Origin: CAXBNB01 sp040222275 | Lineage (GTDB): Bacteria; Bacteroidota; Bacteroidia; Cytophagales; Cyclobacteriaceae | Direction of reading: 5' to 3' | DNA length: 64,000 nucleotides | NCBI GenBank assembly: GCA_040222275.1 | Contig: JAVKDJ010000043.1 | Location: 17,390 to 81,389, forward strand | Shown here: positions 37,285-45,148 of the stretch, piece after piece | How the letters are laid out: every line of letters begins with the position of its first letter | Position numbering within the stretch: the first letter of the stretch is position 1 | Position numbers and translations under genes: made by a program | The notes under the pieces: generated by a model | Told to the model about the DNA's origin: nothing | Seen by the model: the letters and a program-made list of their open reading frames with translations, nothing else | Databases searched by the model: none

Positions 37285-38659
37285 CAAATTCATTCTTTAA
37301 GGTCATTGCTAATTCTTGGCGTATTTTTTTGCTTTCTCTCGAATCATTTTTGGAATAGATCGGTGTTTTCTCAAACCGGTCACTTTTCATATCGAAGAGC
37401 CGTCCGTCATTGTAGAGCTTCCAGTTTGCATTGCGCACGTATTTCAATCCCGAGTTTTCACCAGAGGGTTCTGTTCCTCCAGGTATTGGCAGCACGGACT
37501 CTTCGGCGTAAGTCCAGGTTCGCCTGGATGCTCCTTTGCCCAACAACAGATCAGCAAAACTTAATCCGTCTATGTCTTCATTGATCGCTTCCGTCGCTTC
37601 CGCCAAATCGAGAAAGGTGGGCAGGAAATCTGTAAAATCAACCAGATCGTCCACCACCTGTCCTGCTTCGATAGTTCCTGGCCAGTTGGCAATCATCGGC
37701 ACACGGGTACCTCCATCGGTCAGAGTAGCTTTTCCTCCAGGTATTTTTAGGCCGTTTTGCATGGAGAAAATCGGTTCTTTGATCAACTCCTTTCCTTCTG
37801 CCCTTACGATCAGGTTTTGTGGAGTACCATTGTCAGCTACGAAAATGATCAGGGTTTCTTCTCTAAGCTTCATGGCGTTGAGTGCCGCTACCAAACGGCC
37901 AACCGCCCGGTCCATTTCCGCCACCATCTCCGGGTAGCTGTCGTACCTGCCAAACGGACTGTGGGGCACAGGTGTCTCCAGGTCATCTGTAACCTCGTGG
38001 CACAGGGCCATGGAGTAATAGGCGATAAAGGGTTTGTCCCGGTTTTCTGACATAAACTCAATTACGCTTCTGGTGTATAGATCTGGCCCGTAGAACAGTT
38101 TGGTGTCGTTTCTGACCTTTCCGTTTTTGTAAACCATGGGCTCGTAATAGCGAGGGCCTTCATGCCAGCCAAAAACCTCGGAGTGCTGAAACCCCAACCT
38201 GGCCGGATGTTGAGGATCGTCCCTGAGCAAGGTCAATTGCCACTTTCCGGCAATACCCGTGGCATATCCATTGGCTTGCATAAGGTTGGAAAAGGTGTTT
38301 TTTTCTTCAACTTTGGGAAACTCACCCCACTTGACATCCCCGAACCGCCTCGGATACTTGCCAGTCATAATAGTTAGTCGCGAAGGTACACAAGTAGGCA
38401 TGCTGTAGGTATGCTGAAACTTCATTCCCGTTCGTGCCAGCTCATCAATGTGTGGCGTCTCATAAGATTCTCCACCATAGCAACTCAACACCTCCTGCCC
38501 TACATCATCGGCCAGAATGAAGAGGATATTAGGTCGGTTGTCATTCATGTTTTCCATCTCCTTTTGCTCCTGATTTACCTGCGACTGACAAGGCGCAATT
38601 CCGGGAATTAAAACAAGGAGAAGGGTGACTAAGGAGCGGTAATTAGGTCTTCTTTTCAT
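37268..38659 (-). CDS. S1-family sulfatase (CVPSR) with GKWQ variant
   Basis: About 463 aa from ATG at 38659 (MKRRPNYRSLVTLLLVLI, secretion signal near GIAPC). An ATG at 38686 is possible; longer starts run into the upstream gene. LADDVGQEVLSCYG, formylglycine Cys in CVPSR (about 90), then GKWQLT in place of GKWH, PHSPFGRYDS, and FVADNGTPQ. The histidine substitution resembles that seen in two other sulfatases here. Its stop lies within the start region of the next gene. Confidence 0.9.
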   Translation of the reverse strand: MKRRPNYRSLVTLLLVLIPGIAPCQSQVNQEQKEMENMNDNRPNILFILADDVGQEVLSCYGGESYETPHIDELARTGMKFQHTYSMPTCVPSRLTIMTGKYPRRFGDVKWGEFPKVEEKNTFSNLMQANGYATGIAGKWQLTLLRDDPQHPARLGFQHSEVFGWHEGPRYYEPMVYKNGKVRNDTKLFYGPDLYTRSVIEFMSENRDKPFIAYYSMALCHEVTDDLETPVPHSPFGRYDSYPEMVAEMDRAVGRLVAALNAMKLREETLIIFVADNGTPQNLIVRAEGKELIKEPIFSMQNGLKIPGGKATLTDGGTRVPMIANWPGTIEAGQVVDDLVDFTDFLPTFLDLAEATEAINEDIDGLSFADLLLGKGASRRTWTYAEESVLPIPGGTEPSGENSGLKYVRNANWKLYNDGRLFDMKSDRFEKTPIYSKNDSRESKKIRQELAMTLKNEFDDPTN

Positions 38660-38693
38660 AAAGTTGCTTTTAGTTTTTTCCTGCATGAGATCA

Positions 38694-40277
38694 TTAGTTT
38701 GCCTCAAAAACAAAGGCAGCCTGTACCCAAGGTGTGTCAATAGGATCATTTTCCTGAGCCTTGCCCGGAGTACTTCTGCCTTGCTTTATTTGCCTGATTA
38801 ATAAATCCTTTAATTCTTTGACTTTTTCAGGAAATTGATCTGCCACATTGCTTTTCTCCTCCACGTCGTTTTTCAGATTATACAGGATTTCATCTGGTAA
38901 TTCTTTTCCGGGGTTTTCCGGTTTTCCGGCAGCATTCACTCCTGAATTCGAGGACACAATCAGTTTCCACTCTCCTTTTCTGATTGCGAAAATGCCAGTC
39001 TTGCTGTGATGGATCGTGGCACCTCTTTCAAAGCCATTTTTCTGATCGAATAAAGGCAACATACTATAACTGTCTTCAGCCTCATTGTCTTTGAGTGAGT
39101 AACCTAAAATGTCTGCACAAGTCGCCATAAAGTCTGTGGTACAAATGGTTTGGTCACAAACAGTATTGGGCTTGATTCTTTCCGGCCATTTCACCAAAAA
39201 GGGCACCCTGTGACCACCCTCCAGATAACTTCCCTTGGCACCACTGTAGATATAGCTTGGGTTGTGGCCTGCGGCCTTTAAAACAGAAAAGTTGGCACTT
39301 CCGGCACAGCCATTGTCACTGGTAAAAATGACCATGGTGTTTTCTTCAATTCCACTCTCCTTAATGGCTTCAAACAAATTGCCCATTAAGTCATCAATCA
39401 TCAAGACAAAATCGGCATAAAGGTTGATGCCACTCTTTCCTTTCCAGGGATCGACAGGAAGTATGGGATTGTGCGGGGCAGGCAAAGGAAGGTAAACAAA
39501 GAAAGGCTGGTTGCCTCCTGCATTTTCCTTGATGAAAGAAATGGTCTTGTCCACAAACACCGGCATCACCTGCTCATGGTCAAAATCATCTGAAATAGGT
39601 CCTTTTATCCAGTGTGCATAGGGATTTTCGGTCCTTTTGCTTTCGGAAATATCCGCAGGCTGCATGACAACCTTGTCATTTTCCACATAAACATAGGGCG
39701 GCATATTCAGGGATGCAGCTATCAAAAAGGAATAATCAAATCCAAGGTCATTTGCTCCATTTTTCAGCGGTTTGGAATAATCCATCTCTGCAAAATCATA
39801 CCGATCTTTTATTCCCGAATAGTATTCATATTCCTTTGCACCGTTTTTCATCGACCAATTGAGGCCCAGGTGCCATTTGCCAATGTTTGCAGTCTTGTAG
39901 CCATTTTTCTGCAATAAATCAGCGACGGTTAACCTGTCATCTTTGATCAGCATTGGACTGTTTCCCCAGGTCACAAATTGCTTGAGTGGCGTTCGCCAAT
40001 TGTATCGACCAGTTAAAATCCCATACCTGGTTGGTGTGCAAACAGACGATGAAGTGTGTGCGTCGGTAAACTTCATACCTTCGGCACCCATTCTGTCCAG
40101 ATTGGGGGTTTTGATCTTGCCATTTTCATTGTAGATGCTTAAGTCCCCTATGCCCAGGTCGTCCGCCAAAATGTAAATGATATTTGGCTTGTCGTTTTCG
40201 GCTGGCTTGGTTTGAGCCATTCCAAATACGCAAATAGTAAGTAATCCGGCCGTGGTTATGGATTTTAATCGATTCAT
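38694..40277 (-). CDS. S1-family sulfatase (CTPTR)
   Basis: 527 aa, ordinary signal peptide ending VFGMAQ, so soluble periplasmic. LADDLGIGDLSIYN, formylglycine Cys in CTPTR (about 80), GKWHLGL, PLPAPHNPILP and FTSDNGC. Related at a distance to the tandem pair at 32-36 kb (shared TDAHTSSSVC, DLGFDYSF, YVYVENDKVV). Eight bases or fewer separate it from the GH117-like gene upstream. Confidence 0.93.
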   Translation of the reverse strand: MNRLKSITTAGLLTICVFGMAQTKPAENDKPNIIYILADDLGIGDLSIYNENGKIKTPNLDRMGAEGMKFTDAHTSSSVCTPTRYGILTGRYNWRTPLKQFVTWGNSPMLIKDDRLTVADLLQKNGYKTANIGKWHLGLNWSMKNGAKEYEYYSGIKDRYDFAEMDYSKPLKNGANDLGFDYSFLIAASLNMPPYVYVENDKVVMQPADISESKRTENPYAHWIKGPISDDFDHEQVMPVFVDKTISFIKENAGGNQPFFVYLPLPAPHNPILPVDPWKGKSGINLYADFVLMIDDLMGNLFEAIKESGIEENTMVIFTSDNGCAGSANFSVLKAAGHNPSYIYSGAKGSYLEGGHRVPFLVKWPERIKPNTVCDQTICTTDFMATCADILGYSLKDNEAEDSYSMLPLFDQKNGFERGATIHHSKTGIFAIRKGEWKLIVSSNSGVNAAGKPENPGKELPDEILYNLKNDVEEKSNVADQFPEKVKELKDLLIRQIKQGRSTPGKAQENDPIDTPWVQAAFVFEAN

Positions 40278-40284
40278 TTTCTGG

Positions 40285-41328
40285 TCATTCTTTTTTCATT
40301 TCATATCGAAGCAAATGGGCTTCCCCATTGCCCTGTCTCATTGATATTCCCCAACCAGGGATTTCCATTGATGTATTGTCATCTTCCAGATGCGGGCGAT
40401 ACAGTCCGGGTGCCATTGGGATATCAGCCAGGTTTGTTTGAATAGCTGAAAAATTCAAACCATCATTCGCCCAATGAATGGATTTACTGAGCGATGCAAG
40501 TGATGCAATTCCACCGTTTTGATTCCAAATCAACACTTCATGTCCTTTTTCTATCAGCGGCTGAGGATGCTTTTTAAAAGGCCCTTCGGGTTTATATGCA
40601 TAGGCTACACCCATCTGTGTACGTTTGGGACCTTCTTTTCCGTGGGCCTTACACCTCCCTTTGTAGTACAACCAGATTTGTCCATTTTTTACCAGGAGGC
40701 TCGCATCATCAATCCTATAGCTGTCAAAAGCTGTGGAATCTGATGAAACCGTCATGATGGGATTGTTGGCCACACGTTCAAAGGGGCCGTCGGGACTATC
40801 AGCTACTGCCAGCCCTATTGCCGTAAAGTCATTGTGGATGTTGTTTTCAAACTTTTTGTCAGGATTACCTGGTGTTGGCTGAACCGCAGTGTAATAGAGA
40901 TAGTATTTACCTTCATACGCAAGGATATTTGGTGTAAAGACCGAATGACTGTCAAACTCACCCTCAGCGCCCAAATCAAGTGCCATTCCCTGCTCCTGCC
41001 AGGTGTGCCCATCATCCACGGAGGTAGCATACCAGATCGTACCCCAGTACCCAGACCTGATCGGCTTGTCCATGCGGGTGTACCACACGTAGTATTTGTT
41101 GCCTACCTTGATCACATCGCTGGGGTCTCGTCTGTTGAATTGAGGGTCTATCCCAATACCGGTCACTTCTGAATAGGAAAAGTTTACTTTTTCAATCTTT
41201 TCTTCTCGCTGAATAGCCTCCTTGTTGGAATTGCCAGTGGCACAAGCACTTAACAGGAAAGTGGGCATAATGAGTACCACCATTGCGCATCTGGCCACTT
41301 GAAATTTGATTTTCACATTTCGTATCAT
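40285..41328 (-). CDS. GH117-like glycoside hydrolase (five-bladed propeller), lipoprotein, copy 1
   Basis: About 347 aa from ATG at 41328; this start gives signal MPTFLLSAC, whereas the longest frame adds 15 unlikely residues. Propeller blocks RRDPSDVIKVGNKYYVWYTR, HTWQEQGMAL, SHSVFTPNILAYEGKYYLYYT, IGLAVADSPDGPF and YRIDDASLLVKNGQIWLYYKGR are those of GH117, with the acidic residues in RRDPSD and RIDDAS at the expected places. Known GH117 enzymes remove terminal 3,6-anhydro-L-galactose from agar oligosaccharides, but the family also contains other specificities. Second GH117-like gene 1.6 kb upstream. In this sulfatase-rich, fucose-linked locus the substrate is probably different from agar. 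Confidence 0.78.
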   Translation of the reverse strand: MIRNVKIKFQVARCAMVVLIMPTFLLSACATGNSNKEAIQREEKIEKVNFSYSEVTGIGIDPQFNRRDPSDVIKVGNKYYVWYTRMDKPIRSGYWGTIWYATSVDDGHTWQEQGMALDLGAEGEFDSHSVFTPNILAYEGKYYLYYTAVQPTPGNPDKKFENNIHNDFTAIGLAVADSPDGPFERVANNPIMTVSSDSTAFDSYRIDDASLLVKNGQIWLYYKGRCKAHGKEGPKRTQMGVAYAYKPEGPFKKHPQPLIEKGHEVLIWNQNGGIASLASLSKSIHWANDGLNFSAIQTNLADIPMAPGLYRPHLEDDNTSMEIPGWGISMRQGNGEAHLLRYEMKKE

Positions 41329-41384
41329 ACTAATTTCTTGATTTAAACCTGAACTGATATCACTTAATGTCATCGTCTTATTTT

Positions 41385-42902
41385 CTAAATATCTAATATT
41401 GAAGCATCCGGTAACGGAACCTTATTTTCTTTTCTCCATGCAGTCAGCTCCGCCAACAAGCTTTCTGCGACTTCCTTATTTTCGTTGGAAAGATTTTCAG
41501 TCTCTGCCAAGTCCTTTTCCAGATTATATAACTCCACTTTCCCATCATTCAAGAATTGAATGAGCTTCCACTTTCCATTTCTGATGATGGAACATGGCGG
41601 ATTTTTGTACTGCCTGGCAATGTGCCAAAAAATCGATCGCTCACTAAACTCCTTTTTTTGTATTATGGGCATCAGGCTCTTGCCATCCAGCAAGCCTTCA
41701 TAATTGTCGATCTCTGCTACTTCTAAAAAAGTTGGAAAATAATCCAGGCCACAAATCGGAATATCTGTGGTTCCAGGGCTAATGGTGCCTTTCCAGTTGG
41801 CTAATGCGGGAACGCGTAAACCTCCTTCATAAATAGTCCCTTTGGCTCCCCGCAGGCAGTTGTTGGTGCTTTGCAACCCATTAAACCCATTATCGGAAGT
41901 GAAAATGATCAGGGTGTTCTCACGTAGGCCTTTTTCATCCAAGTAGTCCAACAACCGTCTTAGATTTTCATCCAGAGATTGAACCATGGTGGCATATCCG
42001 GCTATTTCTTCCAAGTTTTTAGAGCCCTGCCCGGTTATCGAATCTGGAAGCTTGTTCATGAATTTCTCCATCCACTCGGCATTCCTTACCACCGTAGGTC
42101 GGTGAGGTGCATAGTAATGCAGGTTGATAAAAAAGGGCTGATTCTTATTTTTGTTGATGAAATCAATGGCTTCATCAGTCAATCGGTCCGTGAGCCATTC
42201 ATCTTCTGGTTTATCGCTGATGAACGGATTCTTGAATGGTGCTTTATAGCCACCACTCGGGGCTTTGTAGCCTTGGTCATAGCCACGTGCCGGATCGCCC
42301 CACCAGGTGCCGCCCACATTTTCATGAAAGCCCCTTCCTGTGGGATAATAAGCCTTGATTTCTTCAGATTGATGAGATGACAACCAGGTCAGGTCACCAT
42401 TCGCTGGTTGTCTCAATGGCTCTGCAAACGGATAGTCAGTGGCTTTTTCGGTCTTAGGATCTGGTCCTACGATATGCCATTTACCGAGATGAATTAGTTT
42501 GTAACCCGCTTCCCTCAAAGGCTCGGCATACACGGTATGTTCTTTACCGACCGTCCAGCGAGAGTAGACGTTCTCATCAGGGGCATTCTTCTTTTCTAAA
42601 ACAGGGACTTTGTAAACACCTGTTCTAAAGGACTGCTTGCCGGTAAGCAAAGCCGCTCGTGAGGGTGAGCAAGTCGGATACATATTGGCCTGGTTGAAAA
42701 CGAGACTTTCGCTTGCCAGGGCATCCAGGTTGGGTGTCTCAAACCATTTACTACCCATAAAACCAACATCCTGCCAGCCCAGGTCATCGGCCATAATGAA
42801 AATGATGTTGGGTCTGGTCATGCCATTTTTAGACATAGCCAGGCCATTACAAGAGATATGGAAGGCCAGACTTAAAATCAATATTTTAATACAGTTCTTC
42901 AT
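41385..42902 (-). CDS. S1-family sulfatase (CSPSR)
   Basis: 505 aa lipoprotein (signal LAFHISC). MADDLGWQDVGFMG, formylglycine Cys in CSPSR (about 78), GKWHIVG, HYYAPHRPT and FTSDNGFNG. It resembles the partial sulfatase at the left window edge in the ADDLGWQD and TGKQSFR-type blocks. It lies between the two GH117-like genes with spacings of 3 and about 56 bases, suggesting the three act in sequence on one terminal residue. Confidence 0.93.
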   Translation of the reverse strand: MKNCIKILILSLAFHISCNGLAMSKNGMTRPNIIFIMADDLGWQDVGFMGSKWFETPNLDALASESLVFNQANMYPTCSPSRAALLTGKQSFRTGVYKVPVLEKKNAPDENVYSRWTVGKEHTVYAEPLREAGYKLIHLGKWHIVGPDPKTEKATDYPFAEPLRQPANGDLTWLSSHQSEEIKAYYPTGRGFHENVGGTWWGDPARGYDQGYKAPSGGYKAPFKNPFISDKPEDEWLTDRLTDEAIDFINKNKNQPFFINLHYYAPHRPTVVRNAEWMEKFMNKLPDSITGQGSKNLEEIAGYATMVQSLDENLRRLLDYLDEKGLRENTLIIFTSDNGFNGLQSTNNCLRGAKGTIYEGGLRVPALANWKGTISPGTTDIPICGLDYFPTFLEVAEIDNYEGLLDGKSLMPIIQKKEFSERSIFWHIARQYKNPPCSIIRNGKWKLIQFLNDGKVELYNLEKDLAETENLSNENKEVAESLLAELTAWRKENKVPLPDASILDI

Positions 42903-42905
42903 CTT

Positions 42906-43865
42906 TCAATCAAGCCACTTAATATCATATCGTTGCAAAAAAGGAAGACTACCATCCTTGCTTTCTATCTCCAATCCCCAACTAATGCGTTCTGCATTAG
43001 TACCTCCGGAAAAATGATCAGGACGATAGGCCCCTGCTGCTGCCGGGCCATTTACAAGATATATTTTCTCAAAGTGCAGGCCGTCTTCTGCATAAAGTAC
43101 TGACCGGGTAATTTCTTTTGGCCCTGTGCCATCGATCATTACCGCAACACCTGTACCTTGAGGCCATGCCAGCACGGCATGATTCCCCGGAATGATTGGG
43201 TTTCCTTTATATTTTACATAAGGCCCTTCAGGTTTATCTGCTACGGCCACTCCCATTTTCGTGTGGTGCGGGCTTTCTCCCTGTTTGCGTCCTTTATAAT
43301 AGAGCCAATATTTGCCATCTCTCACGATCATGCAAGCGTCATCAATCAGATGACTATCAAAATCTTCTGGGTTTTGACTATTGACTAGCGCAGGGTTTGT
43401 TGCCAGTTTTTTCCAGGGCCCTTTTGGGGAGTCTGCAACCGCTATACCGATCTTTGAATCAGGGTTAAACCCTTTTCCATAATTGGTAGAAACACCAGTA
43501 TAAAAAAGCCAGTACCGTCCCTCTGCAACCAATATATTGGAGGTAAACACACTTCCTGCCTCCCAGGAGCCTGGTTTTCCTTTTGCAAGAGCCATTCCCT
43601 GTTCTGTCCAATCATATCCATCCGGTGAGGTAGCATACCAGACTGTTGCATCGTAACCCGTCTTCAATGGTCCTTTGGAATACCATACATAGTACAGATC
43701 ACCCACCTTGACGATATCACTTGGATCGCGTCGCATGACACCATCTTCTTGCCCAATGCCAGAAACAGGAATGTAGGTTACTTTCACTGTTTTCATGTCT
43801 TCCTGTGCGTGATCGGTTACTTGAAACCAATAAAGAAGTAGCCATATGAATGCGCCGATTTTCAT
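42906..43865 (-). CDS. GH117-like glycoside hydrolase, copy 2
   Basis: 319 aa, signal peptide about 1-20 (VTDHAQ), soluble. Same propeller pattern as copy 1: RRDPSDIVKVGDLYYVWYSK, DWTEQGMALAKG, VFTSNILVAEGRYWLFYTG, IGIAVADSPKGPW, HLIDDACMIVRDGKYWLYYKG, MGVAVADKPEGPY. One copy is secreted and soluble and the other is a lipoprotein, which suggests different locations or specificities. Start overlaps the stop of the unknown upstream gene (ATGA), indicating tight coupling. Confidence 0.78.
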   Translation of the reverse strand: MKIGAFIWLLLYWFQVTDHAQEDMKTVKVTYIPVSGIGQEDGVMRRDPSDIVKVGDLYYVWYSKGPLKTGYDATVWYATSPDGYDWTEQGMALAKGKPGSWEAGSVFTSNILVAEGRYWLFYTGVSTNYGKGFNPDSKIGIAVADSPKGPWKKLATNPALVNSQNPEDFDSHLIDDACMIVRDGKYWLYYKGRKQGESPHHTKMGVAVADKPEGPYVKYKGNPIIPGNHAVLAWPQGTGVAVMIDGTGPKEITRSVLYAEDGLHFEKIYLVNGPAAAGAYRPDHFSGGTNAERISWGLEIESKDGSLPFLQRYDIKWLD

Positions 43866-45148
43866 TCTTTGACAGGATTTAAGGCGGAGGTAATCTCAAG
43901 TAGTGATACCCCTAACAACCGACTGGCAATGTTATCCAGGGCCTTTTCATCCCCTTCGAAATGACATGTGAGTTGGATATGGGTTCCGGTTTCGCCAGAT
44001 TTTAGCGCTAGTGCTGGTGAAGAAGTTTCCAGCTCATAAAATGGCCCCAGTGGTTTCGCACCCGGCTCGGGAGGGCCGTCGTTATAAGAGTTGACCACAT
44101 CGCCAGCGTATGGCTGATCCTGGATCTCCCACATAGAGTTCACATAGTCCGTTACACCTTCTGGTTGGTTGTATTTCACAATGGTCAGTATGCCATTCGT
44201 TGCATCATAAGAGCCACATATATCTTTAGCTCGACGTGGAGATAATCCAATTTTGCTTCTGTATTCACCATCTCCAGAGAAAAACAACACATCGTCTTTA
44301 ACAACGAGCCGATCTTCCGGCACTTTACCGAAGTAGGTGTCATTGACAGGAATACCAAGTTCTTCTTCTGATCCAGAATTGAAAGGAATGACGACTGTCG
44401 TGGCTGGTGAAGGATTGAACATACCCAACATCCAAATAGACAAAAGACCAGTTTCTTTCTGCCAATTTTGCTCTCCGAGATTCGTCAGGGAGTTGGTGGT
44501 TTTATACGCCACAGTATTGATACCATTTACACTTTTCAATCCGAGTTCTTCAAGCACCCTGGATGGTGATAGCGTTTCTACTTTTCTTTCGATCCCCAGA
44601 TCAAACTGAAAACCTGAGTAGTTCACCAATGAAGCTTTTTTTGTAAATACCACACTACTTGCAGTTAGCTCCTGGACTTCAAATGGCTCCAGGTCAATCA
44701 GCCTGGGCGTGTACCAATTGTCTAAATTGAATTCATCCCCTTTTTTGAAAAAAATAGAGTATTGTCCACCTTCCGGCCCCATCCAAAAGCGTTCTTCTCC
44801 TCCATATACATTGATGTGTTCCAGGGTATCACCAGACTCAAACAATTCGCGATTGATCCAGCCATAACTTCGGCCTTCTGAACCGGATGCACTACTGGTC
44901 ATCACTCTGCCTTGTAATCCCGCGGATACCGCCACCAATCCCTGGCCGGATGGATCGCTTAACTCGATCAGGTCGGTGTATTTACCCATGAAAGCAACGT
45001 CCTCAGCGAAGCTGGTATAATCTTTTGCAGGCATTGGTTTGGTTTCTTTTTTCCCTGACCTCTTCGCAGTACATCCAGCTATAAAAACGGCCAAGGCAAG
45101 GGAGAAAAAACATTCTCGGAGGAGGTTCGCTGACTTTTTTTCCATCAT
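43862..45148 (-). CDS. Lipoprotein of unknown function found in glycan loci
   Basis: 428 aa lipoprotein (signal ALAVFIAGC). No catalytic family recognised. Sequence is consistent with a beta-sandwich of the galactose-mutarotase type: SAGLQGRVMTSS, SYGWINRELF, GGEERFWMGPEGGQYSIFF, YEL and VNSYNDGP appear. It resembles PUL proteins of the DUF6786 type, a label I give from memory. Coupled by ATGA overlaps to GH116 before it and GH117 after it, so likely an accessory factor or epimerase for the product those enzymes share. No reaction assigned. Confidence 0.6.
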   Translation of the reverse strand: MMEKKSANLLRECFFSLALAVFIAGCTAKRSGKKETKPMPAKDYTSFAEDVAFMGKYTDLIELSDPSGQGLVAVSAGLQGRVMTSSASGSEGRSYGWINRELFESGDTLEHINVYGGEERFWMGPEGGQYSIFFKKGDEFNLDNWYTPRLIDLEPFEVQELTASSVVFTKKASLVNYSGFQFDLGIERKVETLSPSRVLEELGLKSVNGINTVAYKTTNSLTNLGEQNWQKETGLLSIWMLGMFNPSPATTVVIPFNSGSEEELGIPVNDTYFGKVPEDRLVVKDDVLFFSGDGEYRSKIGLSPRRAKDICGSYDATNGILTIVKYNQPEGVTDYVNSMWEIQDQPYAGDVVNSYNDGPPEPGAKPLGPFYELETSSPALALKSGETGTHIQLTCHFEGDEKALDNIASRLLGVSLLEITSALNPVKE

